Part shown: positions 1-6,336 of the stretch, piece after piece
Layout of the letters: each line of letters begins with the position of its first letter
Numbering within the stretch: position 1 is the stretch's first letter
DNA from: Candidatus Bathyarchaeota archaeon
GTDB taxonomy: Archaea > Thermoproteota > Bathyarchaeia > Bathyarchaeales > Bathycorpusculaceae
NCBI GenBank assembly: GCA_030672945.1
Contig: DAOVFL010000011.1
Span: forward strand, 1-12,236
Length of the DNA stretch: 12,236 nt
Direction of reading: 5' to 3'
Notes under the pieces: generated by a model
Seen by the model: only the letters and a program-made list of their open reading frames with translations
Told to the model about the DNA's origin: nothing
Databases searched by the model: none
Translations under genes and position numbers: made by a program

Positions 1-147
1 GCCTTCCAAGACTCTAGATTTGACTTGTTGCCATGGCATTCTAATAAGAATGGAAAAATATACGTGTAATGAATGGTTATGCGGTTTTAGAGCAGACGAT
101 AAAGCTTCACAAACACCAATGTACATAATTAAACTTAATAGGTGGTC

Positions 148-159
148 TTGTATATACAA
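148..159 (+). promoter_or_regulatory. TATA-like perfect 12-bp palindrome before psmB
   Basis: TTGTATATACAA at 148-159 is its own reverse complement and contains TATATA (151-156), centred about 26 nt before the psmB ATG. That is the usual distance from an archaeal TATA box to the transcription start, so it could drive a leaderless psmB message. It competes with the view that the SD at 168-174 is transcribed from a TATA element further upstream (about 124-140). The palindrome could also be a dimeric repressor site. By sequence alone I cannot decide. Confidence 0.4.
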
Positions 160-167
160 ACGGGAAA

Positions 168-174
168 AGGTGAG
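168..174 (+). promoter_or_regulatory. SD supporting the psmB ATG at 179
   Basis: AGGTGAG, four bases before ATG 179, is a good match to an archaeal anti-SD. It selects ATG 179 over the in-frame upstream codons. Confidence 0.6.
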
Positions 175-178
175 CCAT

Positions 179-805
179 ATGGAAAGGCAAGGGCAACAGT
201 CCCGGTATCTTTGGGTTCCAGGTGCAACAACGGTCGGCGTTGTATGCCCGGACGGGGTTATTCTGGCTTCTGAAAAACGTGTGTCATACGGTTATCTTGT
301 CGTCAGTAAGGGTGGCAAGAAAGTTTTCAAAATTACCGATCACATAGGTGCTGCATGCGCCGGACTTGTTTCAGACATGCAGATACTCACTAGACAAGTT
401 GAAGCCTACGCAAACCTGCATAGTCTAGACGTGAGCAGACCAGTTTCTGTAAGGTCAGTAGCTAAACTCATGTCAAATCTACTCTTTAACCGTAGACTTG
501 CACCATTGATTACACAAACAATTGTAGGTGGAATAGACAAGGAAGGAATGTCGCTTTATGTGCTGGACATTTTAGGTTCAGTAATACCAGATAAATATGC
601 AGCTGTAGGCTCCGGAACAGAAATTGCAATCGGAGTGCTTGAAGAAGGATACAAAGAAGATTTGACGATGGAAAAAGCAAAAGATTTAGTTGTTAGATCA
701 GTAAAGTCAGCCATACGCAGAGACATCATGAGCGGGAATGGAATAGACTGCCTACTAATAACTGAAGATGGAATACAAGAAGAGTCAATTAAACTTCAAA
801 CCTAA
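179..805 (+). CDS. psmB: Proteasome beta subunit, probably non-catalytic (Thr1 replaced by Ala)
   Basis: This is a 208-residue subunit of the 20S proteasome core (Ntn-hydrolase fold). Residues 16-34 give the first strands (ATTVG, then DGVILASEKR), and the tail carries RRDIMSGNGID near residue 182. In active beta subunits the propeptide is removed after a Gly to expose TTTVG, with Thr1 as nucleophile. Here the Gly is kept (residue 15) but the next residue is Ala (codon GCA, 224-226). The partners of Thr1 align: Glu17 as E32, Lys33 as K48, Ser129 as S145, Asp166 as D182. Shifting the register to make Thr17 the nucleophile would misplace Gly5, Glu17 and Lys33. From memory, the unprocessed beta paralogue of Crenarchaeota also has Ala at this position, so this is likely a structural ring partner, with a catalytic psmB elsewhere. 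The 14 to 15-residue N-terminus would then stay attached. The start at 179 is supported by an SD. A one-base sequencing error (GCA for ACA) is the alternative. Confidence 0.93.
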   Translation: MERQGQQSRYLWVPGATTVGVVCPDGVILASEKRVSYGYLVVSKGGKKVFKITDHIGAACAGLVSDMQILTRQVEAYANLHSLDVSRPVSVRSVAKLMSNLLFNRRLAPLITQTIVGGIDKEGMSLYVLDILGSVIPDKYAAVGSGTEIAIGVLEEGYKEDLTMEKAKDLVVRSVKSAIRRDIMSGNGIDCLLITEDGIQEESIKLQT

Positions 806-877
806 AACCCGTTACAAAGCTTAAATTGACGCCAAATCTAGCCACTATTCGAAAGCGCGATCATTGACAGCCAAAAT

Positions 878-883
878 AGGGAG
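878..883 (+). promoter_or_regulatory. SD supporting a TTG start at 892
   Basis: AGGGAG, eight bases before TTG 892. The next in-frame ATG (910) would cut the N-terminus and has no comparable SD. A TATA-like CTTAAATT at about 819-826 could be the promoter. Confidence 0.5.
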
Positions 884-891
884 AAAGTAGA

Positions 892-1518
892 TTGTCATTT
901 CAGCTGAGCATGGAAGAGGGAGAATTCCTCGTCAGACTAGCACGTAGAGTTGTAGAAGAGTATTTAAAAACTAGGAAACAAGTGAGAGTCCCGGAAAGCA
1001 CATCTCAAAAGCTGTTACAACCTCGCGGAGTTTTTGTCACAATAAACAGCGTAAAAAATGGGGAGAAAAGGTTAAGAGGGTGCATTGGTTATCCGTATCC
1101 CGTTGCCCCGCTGACCCAAGCAGTTATTGAATCTGCCACAAACTCAGCAACTCAAGACCCTCGCTTCCGTCCGATTTCATTAAGTGAACTCGAAGATGTA
1201 GTCTTCGAGGTAAGCGTACTCACTCCACCCCAGATAATTAAGGTGGAAAAACCAAGCGAATATCCCTCTAAAATTAAGGTTGGAGAAGATGGTTTAATCA
1301 TTGAAAAAGGCTTGTCAAAAGGGTTACTTCTTCCTCAAGTGCCTGTTGAATGGAAATGGAATGAAGAGGAATTTTTATGTCAATGTTGTATTAAGGCTGG
1401 TTTACCACCAGACTGCTGGTTGCTTAAGTATAGCAAAATCTTCAAGTTTCAAGCTATAATTTTTGAGGAAGAAAAACCCAGAGGTGAAGTGAAACGGAAA
1501 GCCCTCGGTGGGAAGTAG
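892..1518 (+). CDS. AMMECR1-domain protein
   Basis: A 208-residue member of the AMMECR1 family (TIGR00296), which is widespread in archaea and eukaryotes and has no settled biochemical role. The hallmark motif is intact at residues 61-70 (LRGCIGYPYP), followed by a conserved helix and the PRFRPIS segment at 90-96. The length is about that of the archaeal stand-alone family. A C-terminal Cys pair lies in the FLCQCC segment. The start is TTG, chosen for the upstream AGGGAG and because the family N-terminus (a helix like LSMEEGEFLVRLAR) is then complete. The stop lies four bases before the ATG of the following glycosyltransferase, so the two are probably co-transcribed. Family relatives are often near radical-SAM and MEMO genes; neither is visible here. 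Family assignment is sure, function is not. Confidence 0.92.
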   Translation: MSFQLSMEEGEFLVRLARRVVEEYLKTRKQVRVPESTSQKLLQPRGVFVTINSVKNGEKRLRGCIGYPYPVAPLTQAVIESATNSATQDPRFRPISLSELEDVVFEVSVLTPPQIIKVEKPSEYPSKIKVGEDGLIIEKGLSKGLLLPQVPVEWKWNEEEFLCQCCIKAGLPPDCWLLKYSKIFKFQAIIFEEEKPRGEVKRKALGGK

Positions 1519-1522
1519 TTCC

Positions 1523-2704
1523 ATGCGAGTTTATTTTTCTCCATGCGGCATAGGCCTCGGACATGTTGGACGATGCATTCCAATCGCTAGAAAACTGCTA
1601 GAGAAAAACATTGAGGTGATGTTCTCCACTTATCAAGAAGGAATACAATATGTTGAACAGGAGAAGCTTCCCCTTACAAAAGCTCCACCAATCGGTTTTC
1701 AAGTTAAGCAGGACGGAACAATAGATTTTAGACAAACAGCGGTCAATCCAGGCCCATTTCTTTCATCCTTTACCTTTATGAAACAGATCAACGCTGAAAT
1801 AGAAACAATTCAAAGGTTCAAACCCGACGTGGTTGTTTCAGACTCCCGCGCTTCACCTTTATTGGCGTCGAAAATCTTAGAAATACCTAGAATCTGTATC
1901 CTAAACCAGTTTCAGGTTATAATTCCACGGAAGAACCATTTTTTGCGTTTAGCAAGATTTGCAGATTTCATAACACTTGTAGTAATCGGAAAGATTTGGA
2001 CAAGTGGAAACGCAGTTTTAATACCGGACTTTCCTCAACCATACACTATAAGCACTGGTAACCTCAACATCCCAAAATCCTACAGAAAAAAAGTAAAGTT
2101 GATCGGGCCAATCTTATCGAAACATCCAAATGACCTGCCAACTGAAGAAGAACTGCGAAAAAAATTAAAGTTGCCTATGGACAAACCAGTTATCTTCGCC
2201 CCCATCAGTGGCCCTATCAGAGAGAGGGCTTTCTTGACGAGAATTTTAGGGAAAATTTTTCTGGATTTCCCAGAGAAATACGAAATTGTCTTCTCTCTTG
2301 GTTACCCAAATGCAGACACAGAACCAATACGTCACAGTAATTTGAGAATTTATAAATGGGTTCCGAACCGCTTTGAATACTTGAAAGCATGTGATTTGGT
2401 TATAAGCCGTGCAGGCCATGGAACCATAACGCAGTGCATGTGTTACGGAAAACCCATGGTTCTTGTGCCAACGCCCAGCCACACAGAACAGCTCAACAAT
2501 GCGAAACAGGCTGAAAAACTAGGTGTTGCAAAGGTGGTTGAGCAGAGAAAATTAAATAAAGAAAAACTTTTAGAAAAAATGCAGCAAATCTTTGAAAACG
2601 ATATTCCAAAGATGCTTGAATACACTCAGGCAGAAGTCCTAGAATACAACGGCTTAGAAAACGCCACTAGAACAATAATTGAAATGGCGGAAAAAACGGG
2701 TTAA
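1523..2704 (+). CDS. GT-B fold glycosyltransferase, MurG/UGT-like
   Basis: A 393-residue protein with the two-Rossmann layout of MurG/GT28-GT1 enzymes. The N-terminal glycine-rich loop is GIGLGHVGR (residues 9-17). The C-terminal donor-sugar half has SRAGHGT at 295-301 and the HTEQLNNA segment at about 320-327, the usual nucleotide-sugar binding region. No signal peptide or clear membrane span is seen, so it is probably cytosolic or loosely attached to the membrane face. Donor and acceptor cannot be told; archaeal relatives of this type (MJ1255-like) are largely uncharacterised. I chose ATG 1523, nine bases after GGTGGGA (1507-1513), over an in-frame GTG at 1508 that overlaps the AMMECR1 gene. 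It lies four bases after that gene. The next gene starts after about 60 bases with its own promoter-like sequence, so this is probably the end of the transcript. Confidence 0.85.
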   Translation: MRVYFSPCGIGLGHVGRCIPIARKLLEKNIEVMFSTYQEGIQYVEQEKLPLTKAPPIGFQVKQDGTIDFRQTAVNPGPFLSSFTFMKQINAEIETIQRFKPDVVVSDSRASPLLASKILEIPRICILNQFQVIIPRKNHFLRLARFADFITLVVIGKIWTSGNAVLIPDFPQPYTISTGNLNIPKSYRKKVKLIGPILSKHPNDLPTEEELRKKLKLPMDKPVIFAPISGPIRERAFLTRILGKIFLDFPEKYEIVFSLGYPNADTEPIRHSNLRIYKWVPNRFEYLKACDLVISRAGHGTITQCMCYGKPMVLVPTPSHTEQLNNAKQAEKLGVAKVVEQRKLNKEKLLEKMQQIFENDIPKMLEYTQAEVLEYNGLENATRTIIEMAEKTG

Positions 2705-2734
2705 CAAGTATTTAACGGTTAAAATAAAAACAAG

Positions 2735-2742
2735 TATTTTAA
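2735..2742 (+). promoter_or_regulatory. TATA box of nadC (leaderless)
   Basis: TATTTTAA is centred about 28 nt before the nadC ATG, and no SD precedes that ATG, so the message is probably leaderless. Confidence 0.5.
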
Positions 2743-2766
2743 GTCAAACAGCTATAAAATAAAAGC

Positions 2767-3645
2767 ATGTTCTTGCCACCTGAAATTCTTGAAGAAAAAA
2801 TTCGAAACATATTAGCTGAAGACATCGGACAAGGCGATATAACTACAGCATTAATTGTTCCTGTAGACAGTACTGCAGAAGCTGAAGTGATAGCAAAAGA
2901 AGCAGGAGTCATAGCTGGAATGGAAGAAGCAAAAATCCTATTGCAAAGTTTGGGACTCAAAGTCGATATCTTAGTTCAGGATGGAGAAAAAGTCAAAGCA
3001 AGAGACATATTGATGAAGATTTCTGGAGACACTCGGACAATACTTTCCGGTGAACGTACACTTCTGAATATCATCTCCCGCATGAGTGGCATAGCAACAA
3101 CCGTAAGAAAATTAATAAAGAAAATTCGGAAAGGCAAGCTCAAAACTAGAGTGGCATGCACCCGAAAGGTTGCACCAGGTCTTCTCTATTTCGATAAAAA
3201 AGCAGTGTCAATAGGTGGTGGTGACACGCATAGACTTCACCTAGATGACATGATTTTAATAAAGGATAACCACATCGCAGTTGTTGGAAGCATTAAGAAG
3301 ACAATAGAAAAAGTTAGAAAAGAAGCTTCATTCAGTAAGAAAATTGAGGTTGAAGTAACAAGAGCTAAGGACGCCGTAACTGCTGCAAAAGCTGAAGCAG
3401 ACATAATAATGCTGGACAATTTTTCTCCAAAACAAATAGGAAAAGCTGTAAATTTACTGAAAAAAGAACATTGTTATGGAAAGGTTCTACTTGAAGCGAG
3501 TGGCGGAATCACCACAAAAAACATTTTTGAATACGCATCAACAGGAGTCGACATAGTAAGTCTAGGAGAAATAACGGACAGCGCCAAAGCAATGGACATA
3601 AGCCTTAAAATTACAAAAGCTAGGAAAAAAGTAAACCTGAAATAG
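2767..3645 (+). CDS. nadC: Quinolinate phosphoribosyltransferase (carboxylating)
   Basis: Makes nicotinate mononucleotide, CO2 and pyrophosphate from quinolinate and PRPP, the entry into NAD in the de novo route; cytosolic. The 292 residues match the family length. Landmarks are all present: GERTLLNIISRMSG (95-108), the substrate-binding TRK (132-134), GGGDTHR (150-156), IKDNH (165-169), EVE (194-196), MLDN (215-218), EASGGI (243-248) and SLGEIT (265-270). The usual TRKTxPG reads TRKVAPG, a mild change beside the conserved Arg-Lys. The start is the first ATG, with a TATA element at leaderless distance. The other pathway genes (nadA, nadB or aspartate dehydrogenase) are not in this window, so quinolinate must come from genes elsewhere. 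The gene converges with the CPBP protease on the other strand. Confidence 0.96.
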   Translation: MFLPPEILEEKIRNILAEDIGQGDITTALIVPVDSTAEAEVIAKEAGVIAGMEEAKILLQSLGLKVDILVQDGEKVKARDILMKISGDTRTILSGERTLLNIISRMSGIATTVRKLIKKIRKGKLKTRVACTRKVAPGLLYFDKKAVSIGGGDTHRLHLDDMILIKDNHIAVVGSIKKTIEKVRKEASFSKKIEVEVTRAKDAVTAAKAEADIIMLDNFSPKQIGKAVNLLKKEHCYGKVLLEASGGITTKNIFEYASTGVDIVSLGEITDSAKAMDISLKITKARKKVNLK

Positions 3646-3646
3646 C

Positions 3647-3694
3647 GAGTGCTCCGCGTATAAACTGAAGTTACACGGAGAGACATATGCACTC
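3647..3694. terminator. Possible stem-loop between convergent genes
   Basis: An outer stem GAGTG (3647-3651) pairs with CACTC (3690-3694), and an inner stem CTCCG (3652-3656) with CGGAG (3676-3680), with a one-sided bulge at 3681-3689. It sits exactly in the 54-base gap between the stops of nadC and the CPBP protease and could serve both strands. There is no long T tract, so termination is a guess. Confidence 0.3.
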
Positions 3695-3699
3695 AGCTA

Positions 3700-4362
3700 T
3701 TAAGTAAACAACATCATGGTCAGCACTATGAGATTTAGAGTCGTATGTGCAACTGCAGAGATGACATATGAATGCCAATGATGGTAAATGTAGCCTAACA
3801 GCAATCCCATAAGAAATGCTGAAATGGTGTAAACCGCTTGTGGATCGAAATGGAAGAGTCCGAAGGCTAGGGAAGATACAAGCAAGGCTAATACTAGGGA
3901 GTATTTACTGTTGATCGCGTTCTGTAGAAAACCTCTAAATATGAACTCCTCGCAAAACCCAGCAAGAGACAAAGTAGCTACCACTGAAAGCAACCCATAC
4001 GGAGAACCACTCATGTTTATGATTAAACTATTAGTTTCTTCAATAGCCTCGCTAACGCCGAAGATAGAGATCATTGCAGCAGAGATGATCAAATTCGCGA
4101 ACAGAAGAAGGGCGCCCATAGCAACGCCCAACAGAATAGTTCCAAGCCTTATATCTAACCCTATATAACTTCCAATGTTAACTCCTCTGTAAAGCATATA
4201 TCCCAATGGAATTACTATCAGAAACAGTTCTCCAAATACCATCGCAATACCATATCCAAACAAAATGAAAAAAGCAGCTCCAAGGAATAAGGAAATTATG
4301 AAAGTAACCACAACCGCCACAGTGGCCACAAAAGGAGAGATACTATTACCATCTTCTTCCAT
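3700..4362 (-). CDS. CPBP family intramembrane metalloprotease
   Basis: A 220-residue membrane protein of the CPBP (CAAX protease/Abi, Rce1-like) family. After a short acidic N-terminus come hydrophobic spans of which I count about six to seven. The three active-site motifs are present (numbered from the GTG three codons further upstream): EEFIFR at 141-146 (EExxxR), FGLFH at 170-174 (FxxxH) and HTTLN at 209-213 (HxxxN). These form the glutamate/histidine catalytic centre within the membrane, so it is probably active. Substrate unknown; archaeal relatives have no prenyl-CAAX partner, and roles in processing or immunity are not shown by context. I chose ATG 4362 with GAGTGG upstream; GTG 4371 is the alternative. 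It is transcribed in the same direction as the DUF4152-like gene but about 110 bases behind it, with its own TATA-like sequence. Confidence 0.88.
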   Translation of the reverse strand: MEEDGNSISPFVATVAVVVTFIISLFLGAAFFILFGYGIAMVFGELFLIVIPLGYMLYRGVNIGSYIGLDIRLGTILLGVAMGALLLFANLIISAAMISIFGVSEAIEETNSLIINMSGSPYGLLSVVATLSLAGFCEEFIFRGFLQNAINSKYSLVLALLVSSLAFGLFHFDPQAVYTISAFLMGLLLGYIYHHWHSYVISAVAHTTLNLIVLTMMLFT

Positions 4363-4374
4363 AGAATCCACTCT

Positions 4375-4398
4375 TCAATGTATCTTTATCTCCTCCAT
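4375..4398 (-). promoter_or_regulatory. In-frame mini-ORF before the CPBP gene
   Basis: On the minus strand an ATG at 4398 opens a seven-codon frame (MEEIKIH) ending in TGA at 4377-4375, in the same frame as the protease. It contains GGAGGAG, too far (about 18 bases) from GTG 4371 to be its normal SD. A TATA-like stretch at about 4418-4427 would place transcription start near this ATG. It could be a leaderless regulatory peptide, an SD for a re-initiating ribosome, or chance. Confidence 0.25.
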
Positions 4399-4417
4399 GT
4401 AAAAAGATTTTTGCTGC

Positions 4418-4452
4418 AGTTTTTATTATGCATTGGAATAATTATTATATTT
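4418..4452 (-). promoter_or_regulatory. AT-rich promoter candidates for the CPBP gene
   Basis: Minus-strand reading gives AAATATAATAATT (about 4440-4452) and AATAAAAA (about 4420-4427), both TATA-like. Either would separate the protease from the upstream operon. Confidence 0.35.
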
Positions 4453-4467
4453 TCTTTGTTAAGAAGC

Positions 4468-4480
4468 ACGAACGTTTCGT
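4468..4480 (-). terminator. Small hairpin just after the DUF4152-like gene
   Basis: ACGAA and TTCGT (4468-4472 and 4476-4480) pair around a three-base loop, directly behind the stop at 4482. The stem is short and not followed by a strong T run, so termination is only suggested. Confidence 0.2.
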
Positions 4481-4481
4481 T

Positions 4482-5174
4482 CTATACTTTTGAAGTTAAT
4501 TCTAAAGCTCGGAAACCCCTAGCACATGGATTCAGCATTTCCATGATATTAACTTTCTTCAGGATTTCTTCCGTGTCCTCTGCAAAACCCTTTACGTCGT
4601 GTTCCGCAGCTATTAAGGAATGAAGACATATTCCTTTTTCAACCGGTCTAAACTGACATTTAAGGGGTAAACCCAGCAGAACTGTTTGGTTTTCTTTCAG
4701 AGCTTTACTACATGCATATAGTATCGCATGTGCTCCAGCAGTTAATTCTGCAATTCGCACTGGAATACTTTCCTTGCCTATAGCTAAGACTTCAACTCTA
4801 TATTTTTGTCTAATTTCACCAGCGATTTTCCTGAGCCTGGGTAGAATCTTGATGAGATGACGTTTCGCTTTACTTGAAACTCTTATGTTGGAGAATTGAA
4901 TTGGAGACAACCGCTCAAGCGGGATAGCGCCTAAAGACATGTCAAGATGAACAACATCTGCCCTAACTGTACCAAGTAGTTCTCTGCATAACTCTGCTTC
5001 ATGCACTATAACTTCATGCCCATATTTCGCATCTGCAAAAATAGGTTCAGCTAAACAAGCTCTGGACTCTCTATATGGCGATTTGACCAATATAGCCGCG
5101 GCTGCAACAATTAATTGAGGTTCAAACTTTTTGTTTAGTATGGCGGTGGATGAATCCGCTGCGATGATTTTCAA
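4482..5174 (-). CDS. DUF4152-like archaeal protein of unknown function
   Basis: A 230-residue protein that I match from memory to the archaeal DUF4152 family. Shared landmarks are the start MKIIAAD with a following AIL (residues 1-13), LDMSLGAI (77-84) and AIGKESIPVRIAELTAG (131-147). No membrane spans or signal peptide. Aspartates end two predicted strands (D7, D78) and a Glu follows in the third motif (E143), an arrangement like RNase H-fold enzymes; that is inference. TTG 5174 is chosen because AGGTGA stands five bases upstream and it places the Met where the family begins. The alternative GTG 5183 overlaps that SD. It follows rlmE by about 50 bases on the same strand, so a link to RNA work is possible. 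Family confidence moderate; function unknown. Confidence 0.8.
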   Translation of the reverse strand: MKIIAADSSTAILNKKFEPQLIVAAAAILVKSPYRESRACLAEPIFADAKYGHEVIVHEAELCRELLGTVRADVVHLDMSLGAIPLERLSPIQFSNIRVSSKAKRHLIKILPRLRKIAGEIRQKYRVEVLAIGKESIPVRIAELTAGAHAILYACSKALKENQTVLLGLPLKCQFRPVEKGICLHSLIAAEHDVKGFAEDTEEILKKVNIMEMLNPCARGFRALELTSKV

Positions 5175-5179
5175 GCATT

Positions 5180-5185
5180 TCACCT
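5180..5185 (-). promoter_or_regulatory. SD supporting TTG 5174
   Basis: AGGTGA on the minus strand, five bases before TTG 5174. The GTG within it (5183) is in frame and would be miscalled as the start. Confidence 0.55.
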
Positions 5186-5225
5186 ATCTTTCCGTAAATA
5201 ATTCTTGAAGTTTACCTTTGTTACC

Positions 5226-5843
5226 TTATAGTGCTATTGGCTTTAGATGCATTCCTAAAATAAATATTTCTGAGCTTTTGGATCTGCTTGCCTTTGGTTT
5301 TACTATTTTAACAATCTGAAAATGCTGTTTCAATTCTTCAATAAAACCGTTAAGCATGTCTCCTTGGAAAACCTTTACAAAAAAGTTTCCAGAAGGCTTG
5401 AGTGTTTTTAATGATATTTTTAGTGCTTGTTGAGCTAGATCTATTTGACGGGCATGATCCACCTCCCAAATTCCAGAGATGTTTGGTGAAGCATCTGAAA
5501 TTACAGCATCAGCCTTTCTCGGGAGAAACTTCAATATTCGCTGCAGTGTATCTTCTTCCGTTACATCGCCTATTATTGTTCGAACGTTACACCATGAGAA
5601 GGACTCGATAGGTCTTATGTCAACACCTAAAATAAAACCCTGGTTCCCAACAATCTTTCTTGTGGCTTCAATCCAACCGCCTGGTGCTGCACCCAAATCA
5701 ACAACAACACTTCCATTTTTTATGAAATGATGTTTTTTTACAGTTTGAAGCAATTTGTAAACGGCTCTGGAACGATATTTCTCTTCTTTCGCCTTTTTAT
5801 AGTAATAATCTCTCTTACGCTCTTGCATCCATGCTTTAGGCAA
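5226..5843 (-). CDS. rlmE: rRNA 2'-O-ribose methyltransferase, RlmE/FtsJ type
   Basis: Transfers methyl from SAM to a ribose 2'-OH, in bacteria U2552 of 23S rRNA; archaeal and eukaryotic relatives also act on rRNA or tRNA. The SAM pocket is VVDLGAAPGGW (47-57), with an acidic GVDIRP (73-78). The K-D-K-E tetrad is complete: K30 (RAVYKL), D117 (SDASPN), K157 (FFVKVFQG) and E192 (SSEIF). The 205 residues fit the stand-alone family, with no TRAM or other extra domain. TTG 5843 is favoured because AGGTGA (5853-5858) lies nine bases upstream and it keeps the basic N-terminus; ATG 5828 is the alternative. It begins two bases after the TFE-beta stop, with the SD inside that gene, so the two are translated from one message. 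Confidence 0.93.
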   Translation of the reverse strand: MPKAWMQERKRDYYYKKAKEEKYRSRAVYKLLQTVKKHHFIKNGSVVVDLGAAPGGWIEATRKIVGNQGFILGVDIRPIESFSWCNVRTIIGDVTEEDTLQRILKFLPRKADAVISDASPNISGIWEVDHARQIDLAQQALKISLKTLKPSGNFFVKVFQGDMLNGFIEELKQHFQIVKIVKPKASRSKSSEIFILGMHLKPIAL

Positions 5844-5845
5844 AA

Positions 5846-6223
5846 TTAGCTGTCACCTGACTCGCTCGACTCATTTGAGGCTAGAAATAGAAGCCATTCT
5901 GTGAGTTTTTCGCAGTTTTGCGGTGAAATAGCGCTTGATGAGTCGCATCTTGGACTTTCTGGGCACATTAGGCAGGGGCAGTCTGTTATAGAATCCAGTG
6001 ATGCTGGTAGCCTTTTTGGATAAAGCCTGAATGTCCATCTTCCGTTGCAAAGCTCCTTTTCCCTACGGATTAGTCCCTTACCCTCCAGCTTAATGGCTGT
6101 TCTGGAGCCTTCTCTACTGCTTCCTCCTAATTTTCGCCACAGTTCAGACTGAAGTATACCTTGACAGGCGTTGCCTATTATTAATTGCAAGGCTTTTTGT
6201 TCCAAATCAATACGTCTCGGCAT
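5846..6223 (-). CDS. tfeB: TFE-beta, hRPC39-like transcription factor subunit
   Basis: A 125-residue protein with a winged-helix domain (about residues 5-70) and a C-terminal cysteine cluster. The tail has C84-x2-C87-x5-C93-x10-C104 followed by an aromatic EKLTEWLLF. This spacing and the ISPxNC..TEWL residues match the C-terminus of human RPC39 (POLR3F) as I remember it, where four cysteines hold a [4Fe-4S] cluster. In archaea the same layout defines TFE-beta, the partner of TFE-alpha, which helps RNA polymerase open promoters. An extra Cys82 precedes the motif. The Ser/Glu-rich tail is probably disordered. ATG 6223 is chosen because a TATA element lies 30 bases upstream, giving a nearly leaderless message; TTG 6238 would add five residues. 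It heads the TFE-beta to rlmE to DUF4152 operon and is divergent from kae1. Confidence 0.85.
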   Translation of the reverse strand: MPRRIDLEQKALQLIIGNACQGILQSELWRKLGGSSREGSRTAIKLEGKGLIRREKELCNGRWTFRLYPKRLPASLDSITDCPCLMCPESPRCDSSSAISPQNCEKLTEWLLFLASNESSESGDS

Positions 6224-6247
6224 TTCTATCAGTTCCAAACTTCCAAG

Positions 6248-6258
6248 TTAATATATGT
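6248..6258 (-). promoter_or_regulatory. TATA box of the tfeB operon
   Basis: Minus strand ACATATATTAA, centred about 30 bases before ATG 6223. The 113-base gap to kae1 is a divergent promoter region. For the plus strand the best TATA-like element is GATAAAAATG near 6268-6277, giving a start near 6299. Confidence 0.5.
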
Positions 6259-6336
6259 CCAGTTTCAGATAAAAATGTGTATGTTAAGTGCACGAAGAAA
6301 CATGATGAAGGAAAATAATTTGAAGAGGAAAACACA

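Larger units (their letters stand above)
1..178. other. Leader region upstream of psmB, no confident gene
   Basis: I see no RNA gene or complete coding region here. Plus-strand frame 1 is open from the window edge to a TAA at 67-69 (22 codons, ending in residues NGKIYV). It could be the tail of an upstream gene, but it is too short to identify. The frame of psmB stays open upstream of 179, but the translation (Cys/Trp-rich, no resemblance to proteasome subunits) does not look coding. AT-rich promoter-like sequence lies at about 124-140 and 148-159. Confidence 0.4.

Noticed and set aside
1..69. Tail of an upstream gene in frame 1
   Set aside because: Only 22 codons are visible, with no identifiable motif; possible but not supportable.
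20..178. N-terminal extension of the proteasome subunit by 53 residues
   Set aside because: The translation is Cys/Trp-rich with no family likeness, whereas ATG 179 has a good SD and gives a propeptide of usual length.
3911..4168. Plus-strand ORF opposite the CPBP protease
   Set aside because: Antisense shadow of a gene with intact catalytic motifs.
4378..4623. Plus-strand 81-codon ORF starting with a hydrophobic segment
   Set aside because: Its first third covers the AT-rich promoter gap and the rest is antisense to the DUF4152-like gene; no SD and no family likeness.
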